Translations under genes and position numbers: made by a program
Source of the DNA: Bacteroidales bacterium
GTDB taxonomy: Bacteria > Bacteroidota > Bacteroidia > Bacteroidales > F082
DNA length: 64,000 nt
Reading direction: 5' to 3'
NCBI GenBank assembly: GCA_024709145.1
Contig: JANJXG010000123.1
Coordinates: forward strand, 1-64,000
Part shown: positions 7,930 to 16,640 of the stretch, piece after piece
How the letters are laid out: the number at the start of each line of letters is the position of its first letter
How positions within the stretch are numbered: the stretch's first letter is position 1
Notes under the pieces: model-generated
Databases searched by the model: none
The model's input: the letters and a program-made list of their open reading frames with translations, nothing else
Told to the model about the DNA's origin: nothing

Positions 7930-9918
7930 TTATTCGTTTGGGTTTCTGGGTAAAGTGATGATAAAACTCGTGCCTGTCGGCCCTTTTTCAGGCTTACAGT
8001 TCGAGTTGATGGTGATTTTTCCCTTGTGCATTTTAACAATGCCGTAGCAGAGCGGCAAACCCAGCCCTGTTCCTTTACCAACTTCTTTGGTGGTAAAGAA
8101 GGGAGTGAATACTTTTTCCATATTTTCGTCAGAAATGCCTGTTCCGGTATCTTTGATGGTGATGATCACCTCATCCTTTTTGTCTTTCAGCAAAACGGTA
8201 AGTTGTCCTCCTTCAGGCATTGCTTCGATGGCGTTTTTTTCAAGATTTGTGATCACCTGCATCATTTGGTCGGCATCGATAAAGATGTAGGGGTCGTGCA
8301 AATCCACTTCCATTTTCACAGTAACAGATTGAGGCACAACGACCGATTGCAGGCTGCGGGTAGCAAACTTCTCAAGATGTGTTTCGGTGAGCCGCACCTG
8401 ATTTTTTCGGGCAAAGTTCAGCAGACCCCCAACGATTTTGCGGCAGCGGTCAGCTTGTTCGGCAATAAGCGTCAAATCATCGCGCAGCGACTGATCTTTG
8501 GCTTCATCGAGAATCAGGTTGCTGTACATGGTTATCACACCCAGCGGATTGTTTAATTCGTGTGCAATACCGGCAGAGAGTTGCCCCATGTGTGCCAGCT
8601 TTTCCGACTGTTTAAGGGCTTCACGGGCGCTGTTGAGTTCAATATTTGAAAAATTCAGCTTGTCGATCGACTGATGGAGCTTTTCGATGGCATAAGGCAG
8701 ACACATCTCATTCTCGGCCAAGCCCTGAACGATGGCAATGGCATGTTCAACACAACTGTCGTAGCCGCAGGCGCCGCAGTCGAGATAGTCGGCAGGATCA
8801 TTTTTCCCCATCTGAAACAACACCTCTGCAATGCTTTTGGAGGATGGCTTTTCCATCCGCCGGTCCATTGAACGAAACTCGTTGGAAAGATCGATCTCTG
8901 ATGCTGCTTTCATCTGTTCACACCAGTCATCGGCATCAAGCTTTTTCATCTTCCGGTCAACGAAATGCGAAACCAGTGCTCTGCGTTGGTACTTATTGCC
9001 ATTTCGTGACATCCCCGGCCCCATGATGCAGCCTTCGCAACACAACAGCTCGAGGTGACGCACTTTGAGGCTTCCCTTACCAAACTCATTGATGGCATCC
9101 ATGAAATTACGCCTGCCCTCGGCCACAATCACATCACCTTTGGTCAGGTCAGACTCCACATCCATGTTCTGAAGCAGGCCGTGAGAAATGGGGAAAACAG
9201 CGCCTTTGCCGGCATGTGGCGGATCGAATTCACTTGGCCTGATGCCCTCGGCTGAGATGCCGGCTTCAGCAAACAGTTCTCTCAGTTCACTAAAGGTCAA
9301 GGCATAATGAATGTCGTCCGATTCTGATTTCTTTGCAATACAGGGGCCAACGAAAACAATCTGCAGATCGTCGCCATGAACCTTTTTCAGGTAACGGGAA
9401 GCGGCCACCATGGGCGAAACCAAGGGTGCAAGCCGGGGAACGAGTTCAGGCTGAAAATGTTCGACATAATAAACAATGGCAGGACAATCAGAAGAAATTA
9501 CACCTTCACCGGCATTTTTTTCATAAATATCACGGTAGGCTACTGCCACCATATCGGCGCCGAAAGCGACTTCGGTAACAAGGTCAAAACCCAGTGCCCG
9601 AACCATTCCCACCAGTAGCTGATAATCCTCAATTTCAGTGAATTCAGCAGGGAAACTGGGAGCCAGACAAGCAGCTACCCTTTTGCCCGACTTCAGCAAG
9701 TCGCTGACTTCATTTGTTAACTTAAGAAAAACCTTGGCATCCTGACTGCAAACACGCACACAGTTGCCACATCCGATGCAGCGTTCGCTGATTACTTCAG
9801 CCTGACCGTTGACAATTTTAATTGCCTTAACCGGACATTCCCGCACGCAGGTGTAGCACACGCGACAACGGTCTTTGACTGTAAAAACCAATTGCTTATG
9901 TTTGCTGTTATGTGCCAT
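7930..9918 (-). CDS. Sensory [FeFe]-hydrogenase-like/histidine kinase fusion
   Basis: A soluble 662-residue fusion, probably sensing H2 or redox state. Residues 18-57 carry two [4Fe-4S] ferredoxin motifs. Residues ~80-320 form a shortened [FeFe]-hydrogenase domain. All four H-cluster cysteine positions are met: C145 in SSDCP, C193 in GPCIAKKSE, and C293 with C297 in LLCCEGC. The catalytic proton-relay cysteine of TSCCP is Asp144 here. A further Fe-S domain follows (CGACGYDSC at 381-389 with C406). A coiled linker then leads to HisKA (H453 in AGIAHELNNPLG) and HATPase_c. This matches the HydS/HsfB idea of a non-catalytic hydrogenase controlling a regulator, but here sensor and kinase are one chain. 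It lies directly between hydA and two receiver proteins. Confidence 0.9.
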   Translation of the reverse strand: MAHNSKHKQLVFTVKDRCRVCYTCVRECPVKAIKIVNGQAEVISERCIGCGNCVRVCSQDAKVFLKLTNEVSDLLKSGKRVAACLAPSFPAEFTEIEDYQLLVGMVRALGFDLVTEVAFGADMVAVAYRDIYEKNAGEGVISSDCPAIVYYVEHFQPELVPRLAPLVSPMVAASRYLKKVHGDDLQIVFVGPCIAKKSESDDIHYALTFSELRELFAEAGISAEGIRPSEFDPPHAGKGAVFPISHGLLQNMDVESDLTKGDVIVAEGRRNFMDAINEFGKGSLKVRHLELLCCEGCIMGPGMSRNGNKYQRRALVSHFVDRKMKKLDADDWCEQMKAASEIDLSNEFRSMDRRMEKPSSKSIAEVLFQMGKNDPADYLDCGACGYDSCVEHAIAIVQGLAENEMCLPYAIEKLHQSIDKLNFSNIELNSAREALKQSEKLAHMGQLSAGIAHELNNPLGVITMYSNLILDEAKDQSLRDDLTLIAEQADRCRKIVGGLLNFARKNQVRLTETHLEKFATRSLQSVVVPQSVTVKMEVDLHDPYIFIDADQMMQVITNLEKNAIEAMPEGGQLTVLLKDKKDEVIITIKDTGTGISDENMEKVFTPFFTTKEVGKGTGLGLPLCYGIVKMHKGKITINSNCKPEKGPTGTSFIITLPRNPNE

Positions 9919-9969
9919 TATAGTGTGATAAAAGGGCAGTAACCTACAGGCTGCTGCCCTTTGTTTTAT

Positions 9970-11691
9970 TTAAAAAATTTCTCTCTTCTGATAATGCGTA
10001 TGGAGCAGGTGATGACTCTTGTGGCCCAATGGTTTGCCCAGGAATTTGTCATACAGCTCAACGATATAGGGATTTTTGTGAGATACTTTGATGGCGTCTT
10101 TTTCGTCGATGTCATACAATGTCATCATTCGTGCCCTGATGGCATTTTCATCAGCACCGATTGGCTGGCCACCGCCGTTGATACAACCTCCCGGACAAGC
10201 CATTACCTCAATGAAGTGAATGTTGCTTCGACCTTCCCTGATTTCCTGAAGCAGTTCTTCAGCATTCTTAAGTCCACTCACTACTGCTACACCAACTTCG
10301 AGATCGCCCATAAGCACTGTTGCTTCTTTCCTGCCTTGTAATCCTCTGACGCCCTTTACCTGAAATTTGACCATTTCCTTTCCGGTTACAAAATAATGTG
10401 CAGTGCGGATAGCAGCTTCCATTACACCGCCCGACGACCCAAAAAGCTTACCGGCGGAAGAGCGTGTTCCGAGTGGTGAATCGGCAAGTTCGGGTTCGAG
10501 CTTGTTGATGTCGATGCCATACAGGCGAATCAGGCGGGCCAGCTCGCGGGTTGTGAGCACGGCGTCAACATCCGAAATGCCATTTTGTGTCATCTCTTCG
10601 CGTTGCTGTTCAAACTTTTTGGCTGTACATGGCATGACTGAAACAGAGTAGATATTTTCGGGTGCAATTCCTTCTGCTTCTGCAAAATAACTCTTAATAA
10701 TCGCGCCCATCATTTGCTGAGGCGATTTGCATGTGGACAGGTGAGGCAACATATCATGACTGAATTCTTCAGCATATTTAACCCAACCCGGACAGCAACT
10801 TGTTATCATGGGCAAAACACCACCGTTTGTGACGCGGTGAACGAGTTCCGAAGCCTCTTCCATGATTGTCAAGTCAGCTGAGAAGGAGGTGTCGAACACA
10901 AAGTTGAAACCAATTCTTCGCAGGGCGGCATTCATCAGGCCAATAATGTTGACACCGGGCTGAAAACCGAATTCTTCGGCCAATGACACAGAAATAGAAG
11001 GGGCATACTGAACGATAACAGTTTTTGTGGGGTCGCTGAGGTTATTTTTGATTTCCGAAATGTGTGGTTTCTCTTTGAGTGCACCTGTTGGACACACCAT
11101 GATACACTGTCCGCAGTTGACACAGGTTGAAAGATTTAGCCCATGATTGAAGGATGTGTCAATAAAGGTTTTGCTTCCACGACCCACAAACTCGATGGCC
11201 GAAACACCTTCAATCTCTTCACACACACGCACACAACGGCCGCAAAGGATGCATTTGGCAGGGTCGCGCACAAGGCTGGCACTGGAAACATCGAGCTTGT
11301 AATTGTTCTTGTTTCCGCTGATCCTGCGTTCGCGCACATTGAGATCCTCAGAAAGTTTTTGGAGCTCACAATTGCCGTTACGTTCGCAGTAAAGACAATC
11401 ATCAGGATGGTTTGAAAGCAGCAGCTCAACGATTGTTTTTCTCGATTCGATAACCCTTGAAGAGTGTGTTTTTATTTTCATGCCTTGTGTGACAGGCTCC
11501 GAACAAGCCGTAACAAGGTTGCGCCTGCCTTCTACCTCAACCACACACATGCGGCACGAGCCGGTTGGAAAAAGGCCTTTCATATGGCACAATGTCGGAA
11601 CACTCATCCCGTGGCGGTTCAACACATCGAGGATGGTTTCTCCCGGGTTAGCCTGTATCTTGTTGTTGTTAACTTCGATAGTGAGATTCAT
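9970..11691 (-). CDS. hydA: [FeFe]-hydrogenase catalytic subunit HydA/HndD
   Basis: The 573-residue catalytic subunit of a soluble NAD(P)-linked, probably electron-bifurcating hydrogenase. Domains in order: [2Fe-2S] (C35, C46, C49, C63); His-ligated [4Fe-4S] (H95, C99, C102, C108); two [4Fe-4S] motifs (C147-C157 and C190-C200); the H-cluster domain with TSCCPGW (C299, C300), MPCTAKKFE (C354) and MACPGGCINGGGQP (C499, C503); then the small-subunit tail. All catalytic residues, including the relay Cys299, are present. The length matches HndD-type enzymes and lacks the extra C-terminal [2Fe-2S] domain of Thermotoga HydA. Expected partners are HydB and HydC immediately upstream. The reaction is reversible H2 formation from NADH and reduced ferredoxin. 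Confidence 0.96.
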   Translation of the reverse strand: MNLTIEVNNNKIQANPGETILDVLNRHGMSVPTLCHMKGLFPTGSCRMCVVEVEGRRNLVTACSEPVTQGMKIKTHSSRVIESRKTIVELLLSNHPDDCLYCERNGNCELQKLSEDLNVRERRISGNKNNYKLDVSSASLVRDPAKCILCGRCVRVCEEIEGVSAIEFVGRGSKTFIDTSFNHGLNLSTCVNCGQCIMVCPTGALKEKPHISEIKNNLSDPTKTVIVQYAPSISVSLAEEFGFQPGVNIIGLMNAALRRIGFNFVFDTSFSADLTIMEEASELVHRVTNGGVLPMITSCCPGWVKYAEEFSHDMLPHLSTCKSPQQMMGAIIKSYFAEAEGIAPENIYSVSVMPCTAKKFEQQREEMTQNGISDVDAVLTTRELARLIRLYGIDINKLEPELADSPLGTRSSAGKLFGSSGGVMEAAIRTAHYFVTGKEMVKFQVKGVRGLQGRKEATVLMGDLEVGVAVVSGLKNAEELLQEIREGRSNIHFIEVMACPGGCINGGGQPIGADENAIRARMMTLYDIDEKDAIKVSHKNPYIVELYDKFLGKPLGHKSHHLLHTHYQKREIF

Positions 11692-11723
11692 AATGATCGT
11701 TATTTGAGGTTTTGGGTGTTTGA

Positions 11724-13664
11724 TTAGCTGACTTTAACAGCATCGAAATTACAGGCCTCGAGGCATGCACCACAACTGATGCATTTGTCGGGAATGATAA
11801 AGTGTGGTTGTTTGCGCCCACCGATGATGGCATTGGTGGGACATTTTTTTGCACAAACGGTGCAGCCGGTACATTTTTCAACATCAATAGAAAACTCGCG
11901 CAGGTTCTTGCAAACACCGGCACGACATTTTTTGTCAAACACATGTTCTTCATATTCTTCCTTGAACCAGCGGAGGGTGCTCAGCACAGGATTTGGAGCA
12001 GTTTGACCCAAACCACACAATGAGGTATCCTTGATAACATTGCCAAGGCTTTCGAGCTGCATCACGCCTTTGAAACGTGCCAAAGGCTCGTGGGTTTCAC
12101 GGTTTTTTGGTTTGGTAGTGATACTCTCGAGTATTTCGAGCATGCGACGGGTTCCTTCGCGGCAGGGGATGCATTTTCCGCAACTTTCACGCTGGATAAA
12201 ATCCATGAAAAACTTGGCAACATCTACCATACAGGTATCTTCATCCATCACTACCATCCCGCCCGAACCCATCATGGCTCCGACATTGACAAGGCTTTCG
12301 TAATCAACCTCGATGTCGAGGTTCACCTCAGTGACGCAACCACCTGAGGGGCCGCCCATTTGCACTGCTTTGAATTTTTTTCCGTTGGCAATACCGCCTG
12401 CTATCTTGAAGATGATATCGCGGATGGTAGTACCCATGGGAATCTCGATCAGACCTGTTGTGGCCACTTTACCGGAGAGGGCAAAAACCTTGGTGCCTTT
12501 GCTGGTGGCAGTGCCCATGGCGCTAAACCATTCAGCACCCTTATTGACAATGGTTGAGAGGTTTGAAAGTGTTTCGACGTTGTTGATAATGGTAGGTTTA
12601 CCAAACAAACCACTTACAGCAGGGAAAGGAGGCCGTGGCCGTGGCATTCCCCTTTTGCCTTCGATGCTGTGAATGAGCGCTGTTTCTTCACCACAAACGA
12701 AAGCTCCCGCACCTTTTTTGATCACGATGTCGAGATCAACACCAGATTCAAAAATATTTTTTCCGATCAGGCCATATTGTCTTGCCTGATCGATGGCAAT
12801 CACCAGTCGTTCGATAGCCAGAGGGTATTCAGCACGGATATAAACATAGGCTTTGGTTGCACCAATAGCATAAGCCGCGATGGCCATACCTTCGAGCAGA
12901 CGATGCGGATCACCTTCAATAACGGCGCGATCCATGAAAGCACCCGGATCGCCCTCGTCGGCATTGCAAATCAGGTATTTTTGATCTGCTTCGGTCGAAA
13001 GGGCAAACTTCCATTTTTTACCTGTCGGGAAACCTCCGCCACCACGACCTCTGAGACCGCTTTTTTCGATTTGATCACAGATTTCTTCGCGTGAGAAAAT
13101 TTTAAGTGTGTTCAGATAAGCCCTGTAACCACCTCTTGCGATGTATTCTTCGATGCTTTCCGGGTTGATAATGCCACAATTGGTAAGCACAATGCGTTGT
13201 TGCGGCTTAAAAAAGAAATGGTCGTCGAGACAGGCAGCACCGGCCCAATCCTGTTGATCTACCTGATCGCGAAACTGTCCGAGAACTGGCTGGCTGGGGA
13301 GTTGGTCTGAAAAAACCGCACTCAAAACCGACTCTACTTTATCGCCTGTAACCCGCTCAAAAGAAATGCGCTTTTTTCCGGGTAATTTAATGTCGAGCAA
13401 TGGTTCAGAGGAGCAAAGACCAATACAACCGACGGGAATCACCCTGGCTTCAATTTGATTTGCGTCGAGATAAGCTTTGGCTTTTTTAATGGTTTCGGCA
13501 GCACCGGCTCCGAGTCCACAAGTGCCTGCTCCCACAAAAATTACCGGCTGGCTGGTATGATCGTTTCTAACCAGCTGGAGGGTCTGAAGGGTTTCGGGTG
13601 AAAGTTGATCTTTCTCACTTGCTTTTAATACGCTGTTGATCAAAAAAGATTTTTCTGCAATCAT
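11724..13664 (-). CDS. hydB: Hydrogenase NuoF-like flavin subunit HydB/HndC
   Basis: The 646-residue diaphorase subunit that carries FMN and binds NAD(H), the presumed site of bifurcation. Residues ~38-118 form a thioredoxin-like domain with C49, C80 and C84 (GTCGLGAG, GCIGLCS), which corresponds to the separate HndB protein of Desulfovibrio. The NuoF core follows, with the glycine-rich GRGGGGFPTGKKW near 206-218 and the [4Fe-4S] motif SCGKCIPCREGTRR. The C-terminus adds two ferredoxin motifs (CTGCTVCAKKC and CISCGACLEAC). Its start overlaps the hydC stop by 4 nt. The fused layout is typical of HydB in Thermotoga and clostridia. Confidence 0.95.
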   Translation of the reverse strand: MIAEKSFLINSVLKASEKDQLSPETLQTLQLVRNDHTSQPVIFVGAGTCGLGAGAAETIKKAKAYLDANQIEARVIPVGCIGLCSSEPLLDIKLPGKKRISFERVTGDKVESVLSAVFSDQLPSQPVLGQFRDQVDQQDWAGAACLDDHFFFKPQQRIVLTNCGIINPESIEEYIARGGYRAYLNTLKIFSREEICDQIEKSGLRGRGGGGFPTGKKWKFALSTEADQKYLICNADEGDPGAFMDRAVIEGDPHRLLEGMAIAAYAIGATKAYVYIRAEYPLAIERLVIAIDQARQYGLIGKNIFESGVDLDIVIKKGAGAFVCGEETALIHSIEGKRGMPRPRPPFPAVSGLFGKPTIINNVETLSNLSTIVNKGAEWFSAMGTATSKGTKVFALSGKVATTGLIEIPMGTTIRDIIFKIAGGIANGKKFKAVQMGGPSGGCVTEVNLDIEVDYESLVNVGAMMGSGGMVVMDEDTCMVDVAKFFMDFIQRESCGKCIPCREGTRRMLEILESITTKPKNRETHEPLARFKGVMQLESLGNVIKDTSLCGLGQTAPNPVLSTLRWFKEEYEEHVFDKKCRAGVCKNLREFSIDVEKCTGCTVCAKKCPTNAIIGGRKQPHFIIPDKCISCGACLEACNFDAVKVS

Positions 13665-14131
13665 GATTGTACCTCCCGGTTTCTGTATTCGTCAAGAATG
13701 GATTTAATGGAATCGCTGGTGACCTTGGCATGAAACTCACCGTTGATACTGATAACAGGCGCTAATCCACAGGCACCGATGCAGGCTACCACTTCGAGGC
13801 TGAAGAGTTTATCCCGGGTTGTTTGACCCGACTTCACCTTGAGTTGTTTTTCCATTTCTTCGAGCACTGTGGCAGACCCCAACACATGGCAGGCTGTTCC
13901 ACGGCAAAGCTGAACATGGTATTTTCCGGGCTGGGTAAACCGAAACTGATTGTAAAAAGTTGCTACACCAAAGATTTTGCTGGCAGGCATTTTCAAATAT
14001 TTGCCCACTTCAACCACTGCTTCTTCCGAGAGGAACCCAAGCTTCTCCTGAACCTGTTGCAAAATCGGTATCAGGCTGTCGTGACCGGCGTTGGGGTAAT
14101 GCGTTAAAATTTCCTGAACTGTACTTTTCAT
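13661..14131 (-). CDS. hydC: Hydrogenase NuoE-like [2Fe-2S] subunit HydC/HndA
   Basis: A 156-residue thioredoxin-like ferredoxin subunit of the trimeric hydrogenase. The [2Fe-2S] ligands follow the NuoE pattern: C-x4-C in CRGTACHVLGS and C-x3-C in ACIGACGLAP. The N-terminal helical part (ILTHYPNAGHDSLIPILQQVQEKLG) is also NuoE-like. It is translationally coupled to hydB (4-nt overlap) and follows the 172-residue receiver gene by 98 nt. The order hydC-hydB-hydA is the common one for this enzyme class. Confidence 0.95.
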   Translation of the reverse strand: MKSTVQEILTHYPNAGHDSLIPILQQVQEKLGFLSEEAVVEVGKYLKMPASKIFGVATFYNQFRFTQPGKYHVQLCRGTACHVLGSATVLEEMEKQLKVKSGQTTRDKLFSLEVVACIGACGLAPVISINGEFHAKVTSDSIKSILDEYRNREVQS

Positions 14132-14229
14132 GTTTGATATTGTTGAAAAAAGACTTGTGTTACGATAGTAGGATAATTACCTAAAGCTATCAGTCTTTTT
14201 GTTTCTTCCGATTAATAAAGTTCGATGTT

Positions 14230-14748
14230 TTATGCCTGAACCTTTTCGGCTTTTTTTGCCAGAATGCGCTGCACTTCGGGCAACACCCTGGTCTTGTCGA
14301 CAGGTTTGCGGATAAACCCATCAACCGGAACCCATACACTGCGTCCGTCTTCGGCCCTGTAGTCGATACCGGAATTGCCAGTCACGATATCCCGGATAAG
14401 AATCACTTGTAACTCCTTGTAGTTGGGGTCATTTCTGAATTCACGGGCCATGGCCTGTACACTCGGTTTGGTTGTCATCAACACCTCGATGGATGTTTCG
14501 ATCAGGGTTGGTATGTTTTGTAAGACAGGGTTATCAACAAATTCCTTAGCCATTTCGAAACCCTCATAATGCGTTGTCATCATTACGTCGAGGATTGCCA
14601 GATCTGGTTTTTCGTTGATGGCCAATTCGATACCTTCTTTTTTATTAAATGCTGAAATCACTTCATAACCTTCGTTGTTCAACATTTGTTCCAAAACGGT
14701 GATTACGTCCATGTCGTCATCTACCACCAAAATTTTTGCCTTTTCCAT
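14230..14748 (-). CDS. Receiver-domain protein heading the hydrogenase operon
   Basis: A 172-residue single-receiver protein (VDDDMDVI, acceptor Asp in LAILDVMM). The region after beta-3 is longer than usual and contains 'REFRNDPNYKELQVILIRDI', before a C-terminal 'VDGFIRKPVDKTRVLPEVQRIL' that supplies the conserved KP. No output domain is seen. It is the first gene before hydC (98-nt gap), so it probably shares the operon transcript. It may be a phosphate sink or a partner of the hydrogenase-like kinase encoded downstream. Confidence 0.85.
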   Translation of the reverse strand: MEKAKILVVDDDMDVITVLEQMLNNEGYEVISAFNKKEGIELAINEKPDLAILDVMMTTHYEGFEMAKEFVDNPVLQNIPTLIETSIEVLMTTKPSVQAMAREFRNDPNYKELQVILIRDIVTGNSGIDYRAEDGRSVWVPVDGFIRKPVDKTRVLPEVQRILAKKAEKVQA

Positions 14749-14801
14749 TGTATTCGTTATTTGAGGGTTTTTACTTTGTTATTTATCTAACAATCACTCA
14801 G

Positions 14802-14809
14802 CAAAAATA
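14802..14809 (-). promoter_or_regulatory. Candidate -7 element upstream of hydrogenase operon
   Basis: On the minus strand the sequence TATTTTTG matches the Bacteroidota -7 consensus TAnnTTTG, 53 nt before the ATG of the receiver gene that heads the hydrogenase run. No convincing -33 TTTG lies 19-21 nt further up, so the call rests on one element. Confidence 0.35.
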
Positions 14810-15018
14810 CACACTTGTCTCACCGAAAAACAGGTTGATTGTTACTGATTTCACAATAGACAAACTAGTAATAAAAGGAAATTAAAACCAGTACTTTTAC
14901 GCAAATTAGAATGGTGAAGTAGGTTATCAAGGTAATGCACGGGCAAAATTCTGCGACCTGGTAGTCGTCTTCAAATTACCGGTCCCACAATTCATCTATC
15001 AAATGTCAGGCAAACCAA

Positions 15019-15666
15019 TTAAAGGTCAATCAAGCCATTGCGGATAGCATAAGCGAGCAGGCTCACAGTATTCTTGGTGTTGGTTTTAGCCATCAGGTTG
15101 GATTTGTGACCAACAATGGTTCGTTCGCTCACGAAAAGACGGTCGCCAATTTCCTTGTTGCTCAGGCCTTCGGCAAGCAAAACAAGCACCTCCAGTTCAC
15201 GCCTTGTCAGCATTAGTTCGGGATCAGGCTTTTCTTCTTTACTTACTGTTTTGGTGAAATAGTCCCAAAGCTCTTCACTGTAATAAGTCTTGCCATTGTA
15301 TACAGCCTGTATAGCCCTGTCGAGTACTTCCTTGCGAATGTTTTTGATCAAAAACCCTTTCACGCCGGCTTCAATCATGCTTTGAATGTATGCGTCCTCC
15401 TTAAACATCGTCAGGGCAATGATTTTGAGCGAGGGGTATCTGGCCATGGCCTGCCTGGTGGCTTCGATGCCGTTCATGACCGGCATTTCAATATCCATGA
15501 GCACAAGGTCGGTTTCTTCGCGGGTTAAAAGGTCGAGGAATTCAGCCCCGTCGCCGGCTTCAGCCACCACCTTGGCATAACCCAGCTTGTTGATTACCAT
15601 CTTCAGGCCGCTTCTGAAAATCTCATGGTCGTCAACAATGATAACACGTATCAACGGTTCTATCAT
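15019..15666 (-). CDS. NarL/FixJ-family response regulator
   Basis: A 215-residue two-domain transcription factor. The receiver spans residues 1-125 (IVDDHEIFRSGL, acceptor Asp in LVLMDIEMPVMNG, Lys in GFLIKN). The LuxR-type helix-turn-helix is at ~150-210 (LTRRELEVLVLLAEGLSNKEIGDRLFVSERTIVGHKSNLMAKT). It is the only protein of the hydrogenase neighbourhood with a DNA-binding domain, so it is the natural candidate to carry the kinase signals to promoters. It is separated by 270 nt from the next gene and has its own candidate promoter. No partner kinase gene is adjacent on the upstream side. Confidence 0.92.
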   Translation of the reverse strand: MIEPLIRVIIVDDHEIFRSGLKMVINKLGYAKVVAEAGDGAEFLDLLTREETDLVLMDIEMPVMNGIEATRQAMARYPSLKIIALTMFKEDAYIQSMIEAGVKGFLIKNIRKEVLDRAIQAVYNGKTYYSEELWDYFTKTVSKEEKPDPELMLTRRELEVLVLLAEGLSNKEIGDRLFVSERTIVGHKSNLMAKTNTKNTVSLLAYAIRNGLIDL

Positions 15667-15686
15667 TACTGTTTATTTTTTCACAG

Positions 15687-15694
15687 CAAAAGTA
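15687..15694 (-). promoter_or_regulatory. Candidate -7 element of the NarL-type regulator
   Basis: The minus strand reads TACTTTTG (TAnnTTTG) 20 nt before the ATG of the NarL-type gene. No clear -33 element is visible at the expected spacing. Confidence 0.35.
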
Positions 15695-15854
15695 CACAAA
15701 GTTTTGGCTGTGCAGCGTTGAATCGTTTTAAATAGCACCAACAACACGGAAACCGTCAAAACAACAAATATAAGTCGTTCAATTTATGCGACTTATACAA
15801 TACCATTACGATAGAATAGCAATTTTGGTACAACGAAAAAAGATGGGCGAGATT

Positions 15855-16439
15855 TCAAGAGTTTGCTGACGGGTGATGCTGACAAGCCTGATATCGCTGA
15901 CATGACACAATATGATCGTTGACCATGCCTGCAGCCTGCATAAAAGCATAGCAAATGGTACTTCCGACAAATTTGAAACCGGCTGCCTTAAGCGCTTTGC
16001 TCATGGCGTCGCTTTCTTCTGACCGGGCCGGAATCTCACGCATAGAAATCCAGTGATTTACCTTCGTTGTACCACCGGTGAACTGCCAGATAAAGCTGTC
16101 GAAACTGCCATAGGCCTTCTGAATATTCAAAAATGCTCTGGCATTGAGGATAGCAGCTTCAATTTTTAACCGATTACGGATAATCCCTGCGTCTGATAAC
16201 AAGGAATTGACTTTTTCGGGTTCGTAGGCTGAGACTGCAGCTGCATCAAAGTCATCAAATGCTTGTCGGAAGTTCTCGCGCTTATTGAGTATGGTTTGCC
16301 AGCTCAGCCCAGCCTGAAAAGCATCGAGTACAAGAAACTCAAACAAGCGTCTGTCGTCGTGCAGTGGCACACCCCATTCATTGTCATGATAGGCAATCAT
16401 CAGGGCATTTGTTCCGGGCCATTCACATCTTGATTCCAT
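15855..16439 (-). CDS. tag: DNA-3-methyladenine glycosylase I
   Basis: A 194-residue base-excision repair enzyme that removes 3-methyladenine from DNA. Family hallmarks: an N-terminal Cys (ESRCEWPG), YHDNEWGVPLHDDRRLFEFL, the substrate pocket LSWQTILNKRENFRQAFDDFD, and the C-terminal zinc ligands in 'DHIVSCQRY'. Length is normal. It is a lone gene on the minus strand, divergent from the S46 peptidase. Confidence 0.95.
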   Translation of the reverse strand: MESRCEWPGTNALMIAYHDNEWGVPLHDDRRLFEFLVLDAFQAGLSWQTILNKRENFRQAFDDFDAAAVSAYEPEKVNSLLSDAGIIRNRLKIEAAILNARAFLNIQKAYGSFDSFIWQFTGGTTKVNHWISMREIPARSEESDAMSKALKAAGFKFVGSTICYAFMQAAGMVNDHIVSCQRYQACQHHPSANS

Positions 16440-16593
16440 AAAAACGAATTTTTCTTTAAACTGAACTGAAAATCTGTTTCGCGGAGGCGAAAGTAAAGAA
16501 AGCCTGTTGATTACACAATCTGCCTTTTACTTTTTGTATCAAGCCACAAACTTGAAACAGAAGACACCTTTAACTGTAGTTTGGAAAAATGCT

Positions 16594-16601
16594 TAGTTTT
16601 G
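16594..16601 (+). promoter_or_regulatory. Candidate -7 element of the S46 peptidase gene
   Basis: TAGTTTTG matches TAnnTTTG 39 nt before the ATG of the peptidase gene. A TTTG at 16580-16583 is too close to be its -33 partner. Confidence 0.35.
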
Positions 16602-16640
16602 TTTTTCATTCATTAAAATTCCTTTGCTAACATCTTCAAT

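Noticed and set aside
7930-9918. The hydrogenase-like kinase as a second catalytic hydrogenase
   Set aside because: The proton-relay cysteine is replaced by Asp, the domain is shortened, and it is fused to a histidine kinase, all of which point to sensing.
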